Shown here: positions 7,516 through 13,260 of the stretch, piece by piece
How the letters are laid out: each line of letters starts with the position of its first letter
Numbering within the stretch: the stretch's first letter is position 1
Assembly: GCA_013331265.1 (NCBI GenBank)
Contig: DUGS01000166.1
Location: 1,557 to 16,458, forward strand
Length of the DNA: 14,902 nt
Source of the DNA: Methanosarcina sp.
GTDB lineage: Archaea; Halobacteriota; Methanosarcinia; Methanosarcinales; Methanosarcinaceae
Direction: 5' to 3'
Position numbers and translations under genes: made by a program
Notes under the pieces: generated by a model
Seen by the model: only the letters and a program-made list of their open reading frames with translations
The model's database searches: none
Told to the model about the DNA's origin: nothing

Positions 7516-8676
7516 GTGGACGTCATTGTTGTTGGAGGTTTCCTGGGAAGCGGGAAGACAACCACCATTATCAATATGGGTAAATACCTAGCAGAGAAAG
7601 GGAAAAAAGTTGCGATTATCGTAAACGAAATCGGGGAAATAGGGATTGACGGTGATGTGATAAAGAGGTTCGGGTTCGACACCAAGGAAATTACAAGCGG
7701 ATGCATATGTTGTTCCCTGAAAGTCGGGCTGAGGACAACAATGAACCTTCTGGCAAAAGAATACAAGCCTGATATCATAATGATCGAGCCCACAGGAATT
7801 GCTTTCCCGCACGTTATCAGGAACGAAATCGAGCTTATGAACCTCGGCGAAGAAGTGAAAATCGCTCCCCTTGTGACCCTGATTGACGGCAGCCGCTTTA
7901 AATACCTCATGAAAGAAGTAAAAGAGTTTGCGATGAGGCAGATTATAGATGCCGAGGTTCTGGGAATAAACAAGGTAGATCTTATCGAACCTATAAGGAT
8001 ACCTATCCTCGAAGCTTCGGTTCAGCAGTTGAACCCTGAAGCAAGGGTTGTTTTGCTTTCAGGAAAAGATACCGGCGAAAGATTTGAAAAATTCATGAAG
8101 GAAATTCTCCCTGATATCAAAGAAGTTGATATCAAAGAAGTTCCGGAAAAAGTCCAGGCAACCGCTGATGCAGAAGAGACATCCAGAATTGTCGGGCCGC
8201 AGGAAACAGAAGATTCCATTAAAGCATCTGGGGTTGGCAGTTATTCTGCAGAATTTGCAATTAAGAGCGGAGAAAAATTGAGCACGGAAACAGCTAGAGA
8301 ACTTACAACCGAATTGATGAATACAATAAAAGTAAAGGTTCTGAAATTAAACCCCGAATTTGTAGGGCACATAAAACTCTTCCTTGACAACGGCCTGGAA
8401 ACCGTAAAGCAGAGCGTTACTATCTATTACGAAGAACCTCAGGAAGACATCATTAAGTCAAAAGAAGGAGCCACCCCGAAATTCAAAATACTCTCCGCAG
8501 TTTCAAACGTTGACAAAGAAGCTCTGAAAGATGCTGTAAACAGCTCTGTGAAAGAGACTTTTGAGAAAAGAGGGATACATGTAAATAAGGCCGGACATGA
8601 GGAACATGGACATCATGAACATAAACATCACGAAAACGTACAGAGAATCGTAAATATTAGAGTCAGAAAAGAGTAA
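7516..8676 (+). CDS. COG0523/CobW-type GTPase with His-rich tail, putative metallochaperone
   Basis: The protein has 386 residues. The GTPase domain shows a Walker A GGFLGSGKTT (7-16), the family metal-binding CxCC motif (C63, C65, C66), a Walker B region ending IEPTG (90-94) and the guanine-specificity NKVD (151-154). A CobW C-terminal domain follows. Near the end GHEEHGHHEHKHH (360-372) holds seven histidines, a typical metal-storage or hand-over segment. COG0523 proteins use GTP to deliver zinc or cobalt to client proteins. GTG is the start, placed six bases after a strong GGAGG (7505-7509). The gene begins 136 bp after the kinase and could be co-transcribed or use its own AT-rich promoter near 7460. 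It converges with the Msr-type regulator. The neighbouring methyltransferase needs both zinc and a cobalt corrinoid, so it is an attractive client, but this is inference. Confidence 0.9.
   Translation: MDVIVVGGFLGSGKTTTIINMGKYLAEKGKKVAIIVNEIGEIGIDGDVIKRFGFDTKEITSGCICCSLKVGLRTTMNLLAKEYKPDIIMIEPTGIAFPHVIRNEIELMNLGEEVKIAPLVTLIDGSRFKYLMKEVKEFAMRQIIDAEVLGINKVDLIEPIRIPILEASVQQLNPEARVVLLSGKDTGERFEKFMKEILPDIKEVDIKEVPEKVQATADAEETSRIVGPQETEDSIKASGVGSYSAEFAIKSGEKLSTETARELTTELMNTIKVKVLKLNPEFVGHIKLFLDNGLETVKQSVTIYYEEPQEDIIKSKEGATPKFKILSAVSNVDKEALKDAVNSSVKETFEKRGIHVNKAGHEEHGHHEHKHHENVQRIVNIRVRKE
8113..8142 (+). repeat. 15-bp perfect tandem repeat inside the CobW gene
   Basis: GATATCAAAGAAGTT occurs twice in a row and encodes IKEVDIKEV just before the CobW C-terminal domain. 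The unit is a multiple of three and keeps the frame, so it extends a flexible linker by five residues. Confidence 0.9.
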
Positions 8677-8740
8677 AAAAATAAAAAAGAGTAAAAAGAT
8701 AGAAAAGAGCAAAGAAAAAGGAATGGTGAGTAAGGTTAAA

Positions 8741-8777
8741 GTTTTTTCCTTGCCCAGTCCTGTTAAAACATTTTTTT
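8741..8777 (+). terminator. Oligo-T stops after the CobW gene
   Basis: Two runs of six and seven T (about 8741-8746 and 8771-8777) follow the CobW stop by 65-100 bases, in the gap before the convergent regulator gene. Oligo-T alone can end archaeal transcripts. Confidence 0.4.
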
Positions 8778-8807
8778 GAGATTAATAACTGGATGCCGAA
8801 AATAATT

Positions 8808-8825
8808 GCCAGAAATGGTTCTGGC
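8808..8825 (-). terminator. Hairpin downstream of the Msr-type gene
   Basis: GCCAGA (8808-8813) and TCTGGC (8820-8825) form a 6-bp stem with a 6-nt loop, 18 bases beyond the regulator's stop on the minus strand. On that strand it is followed by the T-rich AATTATTTTC. It may end the regulator transcript. Confidence 0.4.
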
Positions 8826-8843
8826 TTACACTAGCAATGAATT

Positions 8844-9617
8844 TTAATTTATTTTCTCCGAGCGGTCTATGTAGTACTGTGCAAGTTCATTGCCCCATTC
8901 AAGAGCACTCGGGGTAAAACTCATGATTTTCCTGTGGTCGAACTCTCCGTCTTTTCCAAAGAGCTTCAGCAGCATAAAAGTGTCCGCGACCATAAAAGAA
9001 GATGGTCTTAATTTTCCAGAATATATGTAAAGAGACACCTTGTTTTTCAAGCAGGTATTGTATTCGTCTTCAAAGTCGATTTTCAACCTGTTGTAGACCT
9101 TTTCATCAAGGATAAGATTCACTTTAGCTCCGTTCTCTGCACAGCTTGCCTGGATTGAAGGGCAATCAGGGCAGAAGTAAGAGTAAAAGGACGTAAGGGT
9201 TTTTGAGCTGTAAAGCCTTTCCCGCAAATGACTTGGAAATTCAAAGAGGTGGTCCAGGTCAGGCTCGTCTAGAGTGCATTTTCCCAGCATATCAATTTTC
9301 TGTATCAGGTGCCTTGGGATTGGAGATCTGTCATGTTTTGACCAGTAGTCCTTATTTCCATCAAAAACTTCCAGAAGAGATGTGAGAGGGAGCATCTTCT
9401 CAACTACCACTTCTCCGATATCCGAGAGTTCATAGACATTTCCCTTCTGCACAATGATATCCATATCTTTCAATTTTTTTATCTGCGGCATTACCGCACA
9501 TGCCTTTACATTAAGAATTTCCTTGATTTCATCAATATGCATAGGACCATCAGCTAACTGAATAAGGAGATTCTTTCTTTTTTCAGAGAAAAAAATCAAG
9601 TCTATAAGGGAACTCAT
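8844..9617 (-). CDS. msrC: Msr/FilR1-family winged-helix transcription regulator, probably MsrC
   Basis: The protein has 257 residues. An ArsR-like winged helix-turn-helix (about 8-72, with IDEIKEILNVKACAVMPQIKKL as recognition region) is followed by the methanogenesis-regulatory FilR1/DUF1724 domain. Msr proteins are methanogen regulators of methyltransferase genes. This one is divergent from the fused methyltransferase at 10743, and by remembered gene order it is MsrC, described as a regulator of mtsF. C149, C152 and C159 form a C-x2-C-x6-C cluster in the sensory domain that might bind a metal or react with thiols. An in-frame TAA two codons upstream fixes the start at 9617. A 38-bp tandem duplication covers this start and creates a 13-codon upstream ORF that ends in an ATGA overlap with it. 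The family call is firm; the symbol is less so. Confidence 0.85.
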   Translation of the reverse strand: MSSLIDLIFFSEKRKNLLIQLADGPMHIDEIKEILNVKACAVMPQIKKLKDMDIIVQKGNVYELSDIGEVVVEKMLPLTSLLEVFDGNKDYWSKHDRSPIPRHLIQKIDMLGKCTLDEPDLDHLFEFPSHLRERLYSSKTLTSFYSYFCPDCPSIQASCAENGAKVNLILDEKVYNRLKIDFEDEYNTCLKNKVSLYIYSGKLRPSSFMVADTFMLLKLFGKDGEFDHRKIMSFTPSALEWGNELAQYYIDRSEKIN

Positions 9618-9683
9618 TTTTTATCAGCTTCCAACAATGCGTCGAGGGAACTCATTTTTTATCAGCTTCCAACAATGCGTCGA
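9608..9683. repeat. Perfect 38-bp tandem duplication at the regulator start
   Basis: Bases 9608-9645 and 9646-9683 are identical over all 38 positions. The unit runs from GGGAACTCATT to AATGCGTCGA and includes the regulator's start codon, its ribosome site and about 20 bases of leader. Because 38 is not a multiple of three, the outer copy's reading frame does not continue into the gene. Perfect identity suggests a recent slippage or recombination event. Confidence 0.97.
9614..9655 (-). CDS. 13-codon upstream ORF overlapping the regulator start
   Basis: The outer copy of the 38-bp duplication carries its own ATG and ribosome site and reads MSSLDALLEADKK before TGA. The last four bases, ATGA, overlap the regulator's start codon at 9617. 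Its first four residues repeat those of the regulator because both starts come from the same duplicated DNA. Such an overlap normally causes translational coupling. Whether the peptide is made is unknown. Confidence 0.35.
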   Translation of the reverse strand: MSSLDALLEADKK

Positions 9684-10391
9684 TTACGTTAAGCCGGACG
9701 ACCTTTCTCCGGAGTTTTGCCCATAAACCCGCCTCATCCTCCGGGAAGGATAGTTTTCACGTTTAGTTAAGAGCAGTAATGATAAACCCGGTGCTTTTCA
9801 AGGGTGCACCATATTGACCTGTATAATAAAGCATTTTGAAACTAGCTCTTTTTATGTATCCTTTGCATTAAAGAATAACTATCGATACACACTCGATATA
9901 AAATTATAATCTAAACGTAGAGAATCTTTAGGACCAGAAAACATATATAATATAATATTGAAGTTATGTTCAGTGTAAATTTATAATCGTTATATAGATG
10001 GTTGAGATAATATTTAAATTAGTATATTACACAAGAAATCAAAAGTTATAAAACAAAAGTCAGAGATATATTATAGTTTTCAATATCGAAAGAAATAAAA
10101 TACCTGCATTTCTACCGAATAGTATAAATAAGGTGGGCTCAAAAGATCGGGGAAACAGGCAGGGCGTCATACTTAATATTCAATTTGTAGTTCTCGATTA
10201 TTACCTTTAAATTTTTAATACCCCTCATTTTTACATGCTTTTACAATATTCAATAATCGCTGTTTTTTAATGGGAGATAATTTTCAACTCCCGGGTAAAA
10301 AGCTCATGTTTGCAAAAGTGATGTGAGGATAATAATAAAGAAACAACAAATTTCCCCGGACCTTGAAATAAGAAGTTAGGAAAAAGTCAGA

Positions 10392-10430
10392 CCCAGACAA
10401 AAATATAGGGGAAATAATATTTTATCTGGG
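10392..10430. promoter_or_regulatory. Imperfect inverted repeat, candidate operator of mtsF
   Basis: CCCAGACAAAAATAT (10392-10406) mirrors ATATTTTATCTGGG (10417-10430), broken only by one mismatch and one extra A, around a 10-bp centre. It ends about 42 bases upstream of the best TATA candidate at 10472, a position suited to an activator. An Msr-type dimer would be a natural ligand, but no binding motif is known to me for comparison. Confidence 0.4.
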
Positions 10431-10471
10431 AGAGAAAAAGTGATCTTGGATAAAAAGAAGCGTCGATTAAG

Positions 10472-10480
10472 CTATATATC
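10472..10480 (+). promoter_or_regulatory. TATA-box candidate for mtsF
   Basis: CTATATATC, preceded by the BRE-like CGATTAAG, is the TATA-like element nearest to mtsF. It predicts a start of transcription near 10505 and an untranslated leader of about 240 nt. Candidates at 10123 and 9897 would give leaders of about 590 and 820 nt. Confidence 0.4.
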
Positions 10481-10639
10481 ATAGCGTTAATCTGTCAATA
10501 ATGACCATTTAAGCCTGAAAGGAAAAACGACCTGTATTGAATTCAGGAAAATTTCCGGTATGTACCGCGGCTGGAAGATACTGATTTTCAGGAAAATGGC
10601 CATCTTGTGGATTAAGGAGTATATTAGTGGATTTAGAGA

Positions 10640-10665
10640 ATTAACGGACTGTGGAACCCGTTAAT
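10640..10665 (+). other. Hairpin in the mtsF leader
   Basis: ATTAACGG (10640-10647) and CCGTTAAT (10658-10665) form a perfect 8-bp stem with a 10-nt loop, about 80 nt before the start codon. No T-tract follows, so it is more likely an RNA stability or control element than a terminator. Confidence 0.4.
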
Positions 10666-10742
10666 GACCTAAGAAAAAAGAAATCCGGAAGAACAGCTCG
10701 AAAACTGGTTATCCGGTCTTTCATAAAAAAGGAGATTTTTCA

Positions 10743-12638
10743 ATGGCAAAAGAAGACATTCTGAACGCATTAGCTGATGCTGTCGTTGAAGGTGACGACG
10801 AACTTGCAGAAGAATTCGCACAGAAAGCCCTTGACGAGAACCTCGATGCATATGAAGCAATCGTTGAAGGCCTCGCAAAGGGTATGAAGATTATCAGTGA
10901 CATGTATGAGAAAGGAGAAGCCTTTGTCCCCAGTCTTCTACTTGCAGCAGATGCGATGTACGCCGGAATGGACATCCTTACCCCTTACATTAAAGTAGAC
11001 GGGACCTCCGCTCCCAAGAATGTTATTATAGGTACCGTCGAAGGGGACGTACACGATATCGGCAAGAACCTTGTCAAGACCATGATGACTGCAGCCGGCT
11101 TCAACATGATCGACCTCGGCTGTGACGTTCCTCTTGATAAATTTGCAGAAGCTGCAAAAGAGAATAAGGCAACTGCAATCTCGATGAGCACACTTATGAC
11201 CACAACAATGGGAGGCATGGAAACTGTTATCGAACAGCTCCAGGAAGAAGGGATCAGAGACTCCCTTGTTGTCATGGTCGGCGGTGCGCCTGTTTCAAAA
11301 GAATATGCAGACAGCATTGGTGCAGACGGAACATCCCTTGATGCGAGCATGGCAGTCGAGACTCTCACTTCTCTTGTAAGTGAACTTCCTGCCAATGCCT
11401 GGAGCGACTCGGCAATTACATCAAGCAAGATGAAGTACAAAGAATCCCTTGCCCAGAAAGTAAACAAGGAAAAGGTCGACATTGGTCTGGTAACCGCTGA
11501 GAAAGTGAAGGCAGAATTCAACTCAGTAGTCCCGAAATTCAAAGAAACCATGACCAAAGCTGAAAGGTTCACTGCATCCTTCGGAGACAAAAAAGTTGAC
11601 AGGCTCCCAATCACGACCCTTGCCTGCGGAGTATCAAGGAAATTCGTCCCCTGCTCCTATAAGGACTACTCCACAAAGGCAGAGAAGTATGCAGATTGTG
11701 TCGAAGCAGGCATCAAGTACTTCAATATGGACACCTTCGTCGGCCTGACCGACCTCTGTGTTGACGCAGCAGACTTCGGTGCAACCATCAGATACCCTGA
11801 AGAAGACACACCAGCAGCAATCGGCCACCTTGAAGATTACGAGAAACTCGAAGTCCCGGAAATCAAGGAAGGTACCCGTGCATACAACCTTATCCAGGGC
11901 AACAAGCTCGCAACAGAGAAGGCACACGCCCTCGGCGCACCCATGACCGCTCTGATCGAAGGTCCAATGGTCGCTCTGACCCAGATAATGGGAGCAACAC
12001 GTGTCCTTTCCGACCTCAGGACAAACCCTGACGTAGTTCTCAAGGCTCTTGATAAGACCACAACCTATGTGGAAGAAATCATGAAGGGCATGTTCGAAGA
12101 AGCACAGCCTGACAACCTCTGTATGGTTACCCTGTGGACGAACAATGTCATCCTCAGCGCTGACGAATACATGAAGTCTGAAGGCAAAGTTATGCAGAAC
12201 AGGATTGCTCCCCTGTACAAGAAATACAACAAGCCGACAGTCATCCACAACTGTTCCGATGCCCCGCACTGGGACCTTATCAACAAGTGGGACACAAAGT
12301 TCTACAGCTACACCTTCTATCCGGATGAAGTCAGCAAGGGTTCCAGGGACCACAAGTACCTGATCAACAACTATGGTAAAGACGTCATGTTTGCAGGAGA
12401 AGTCAGCCCGATTGTTTTCCTTGACAACAGCCCAGAAGGACTCCAGAAAATGAAGGCAGACACCATTGCCCTGCAGGAAAGCGTCCTGAAGACTCTTAAG
12501 GAAAACGGCATGCAGTCCAAGTATGCAATCGCAACCGGCTGTGAAGTGCCACCAGGAGCACCATGCGACGCGATTACTGCCCAGACCTACACAGTATCAG
12601 AGAAGGGTCCAGAACTCTACAAGAAAATCATCGGGTAA
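10743..12638 (+). CDS. mtsF: Fused corrinoid/methyl-sulfide:CoM methyltransferase (MtsD/F/H family), probably MtsF
   Basis: The protein has 631 residues and joins two modules usually made separately. Residues 1-85 are the methionine-synthase-like cap and 90-215 the corrinoid-binding domain, whose D102-x-H104-x-x-G107 motif supplies the cobalt ligand H104. About 240-270 is a linker. About 275-630 is a UroD-fold MtbA/MtsA-like methyltransferase with zinc ligands H502, C504 and C600. The protein should transfer methyl groups between methylated sulfur compounds such as dimethyl sulfide or methanethiol and coenzyme M, feeding methanogenesis; M. acetivorans Mts proteins were also linked to dimethyl sulfide formation during growth on CO. 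GGAG at 10731-10734 supports the ATG. Many codons end in C, unlike the AT-rich genes at the left, which suggests high expression. The family is certain; the choice of mtsF over mtsD or mtsH rests on neighbours (msrC-like gene and chaperonin). Confidence 0.93.
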   Translation: MAKEDILNALADAVVEGDDELAEEFAQKALDENLDAYEAIVEGLAKGMKIISDMYEKGEAFVPSLLLAADAMYAGMDILTPYIKVDGTSAPKNVIIGTVEGDVHDIGKNLVKTMMTAAGFNMIDLGCDVPLDKFAEAAKENKATAISMSTLMTTTMGGMETVIEQLQEEGIRDSLVVMVGGAPVSKEYADSIGADGTSLDASMAVETLTSLVSELPANAWSDSAITSSKMKYKESLAQKVNKEKVDIGLVTAEKVKAEFNSVVPKFKETMTKAERFTASFGDKKVDRLPITTLACGVSRKFVPCSYKDYSTKAEKYADCVEAGIKYFNMDTFVGLTDLCVDAADFGATIRYPEEDTPAAIGHLEDYEKLEVPEIKEGTRAYNLIQGNKLATEKAHALGAPMTALIEGPMVALTQIMGATRVLSDLRTNPDVVLKALDKTTTYVEEIMKGMFEEAQPDNLCMVTLWTNNVILSADEYMKSEGKVMQNRIAPLYKKYNKPTVIHNCSDAPHWDLINKWDTKFYSYTFYPDEVSKGSRDHKYLINNYGKDVMFAGEVSPIVFLDNSPEGLQKMKADTIALQESVLKTLKENGMQSKYAIATGCEVPPGAPCDAITAQTYTVSEKGPELYKKIIG

Positions 12639-12669
12639 ACCTGTTGAAACCATTCATTAAGAAAAACAC

Positions 12670-12720
12670 TCCTGGCTTGCCAGGAACAGGATGGGCCGCA
12701 GGCTCATCCCTCCTTTATTT
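12670..12720 (+). terminator. Two hairpins and a T-rich stretch after mtsF
   Basis: TCCTGG/CCAGGA (12670-12675 with 12680-12685) forms a small stem with loop CTTG. GGATGGGCC/GGCTCATCC (12689-12697 with 12701-12709) forms a 9-bp stem with one G-U pair and a GCA loop. TCCTTTATTTA follows. The arrangement looks like a transcript end or a stabilising 3' structure for mtsF. Confidence 0.6.
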
Positions 12721-12841
12721 ATCAAAATAGAAATCAGGTTCTCGCTATTCCTGCGTCCTTTGCCCCAAAAAAGTGCAGGCGAACTAAAAACGGTGGAAAA
12801 GGCATTGGGAAGAAAAAACAGAAAAACATGAGTGGAAAAAG

Positions 12842-12849
12842 AATATAAA
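12842..12849 (+). promoter_or_regulatory. TATA-box candidate for the small ORF/chaperonin operon
   Basis: ATATAAAC in GAATATAAACA lies about 90 bases before the start at 12934. It would give a leader of about 60-65 nt. It separates this operon from mtsF, whose terminator-like hairpins lie 130 bp upstream. The rest of 12721-12841 shows no other signal I can name. Confidence 0.45.
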
Positions 12850-12933
12850 CACATCTGGGCCAAAAAACGCAAAAAACGTAGCAGAAAATAGTGGAGAACC
12901 TTCTTAACACTCTGGTAAAAGAGGTGAAACTGG

Positions 12934-13251
12934 ATGAGAAATCAGAAAGTACCCGAACCTGAGAAAAGAAGGTATTATTCGAGTCCTATACACCCTGCGA
13001 TCCATAAACAGGGACTAAATTATTCATCTCAGAGTTTCCTGTTTCGTTATTCAGTTATTGAAGCAAGTTCTGTGAAATATGAATCGACCTCTGCAAAGGG
13101 ATCGATAGAATATACAGGCATAAATATGAATTCCAGACACTCCGTTCTTCTCGCAGAAGCGAACCTTACAATGGAAGCCCCCGATACTTACCTGGAATAT
13201 ATGATAAACCTCTCCGAATCATCAGAGATTCAGAAAAATCGCAGCAAATGA
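12934..13251 (+). CDS. Unknown 105-residue soluble protein upstream of the chaperonin
   Basis: I do not recognise this protein. It has no signal peptide and no membrane helix. The N-terminus is basic and rich in Pro, Tyr and His (PEKRRYYSSPIHPAIHKQG), the middle is rich in Ser, and the C-terminal part (about 65-105) looks more ordered and acidic before a basic NRSK end. GAGGTGA at 12921-12927, six bases before the ATG, is one of the best ribosome sites in the window, which makes this a real translated gene. It ends nine bases before the chaperonin start. Since the chaperonin has only a weak ribosome site of its own, translation of the two is probably coupled. That context suggests a chaperonin partner or cofactor, but no sequence feature proves it. 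Confidence 0.7.
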   Translation: MRNQKVPEPEKRRYYSSPIHPAIHKQGLNYSSQSFLFRYSVIEASSVKYESTSAKGSIEYTGINMNSRHSVLLAEANLTMEAPDTYLEYMINLSESSEIQKNRSK

Positions 13252-13260
13252 TGGATAAAT

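Larger units (their letters stand above)
9684..10742. promoter_or_regulatory. Long divergent control region between the Msr-type gene and mtsF
   Basis: This is over 1 kb without a convincing gene. It is very AT-rich between about 9830 and 10260. It contains several TATA-like elements facing mtsF: about 9897-9904 (downstream of TCGATA direct repeats at 9882-9887 and 9893-9898), 10123-10130 and 10472-10480. It also holds an imperfect inverted repeat at 10392-10430, TTCAGGAAAAT at 10542-10552 and 10587-10597, and a hairpin at 10640-10665. Long leaders are known for methyltransferase operons of this genus. No promoter for the minus-strand regulator could be fixed with confidence. Confidence 0.6.

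Noticed and set aside
7368..7973. 201-codon minus-strand frame opposite the kinase end and the CobW gene
   Set aside because: It is antisense to Walker A and CxCC motifs that are clearly coding on the plus strand. Its Ser/Phe/Ile-rich product is typical of a shadow.
9840..10260. CRISPR array or short-repeat cluster in the AT-rich control region
   Set aside because: No repeat of 20 or more bases recurs at regular spacing. The repeats seen are short AT-rich words.
10627..10644. Five-codon GTG ORF after AAGGAG in the mtsF leader
   Set aside because: Good spacing, but five codons are too few to distinguish from chance.
10596..10664. 22-codon ORF in the mtsF leader as a leader peptide
   Set aside because: AGGA is only two bases from its ATG, too close for initiation, and its stop lies in the hairpin by chance. 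Not enough to call a gene without expression data.
11634..12353. 239-codon minus-strand frame inside mtsF
   Set aside because: It opposes the conserved methyltransferase domain. The long frame follows from the strong codon bias of mtsF and has no ribosome site or independent motif.
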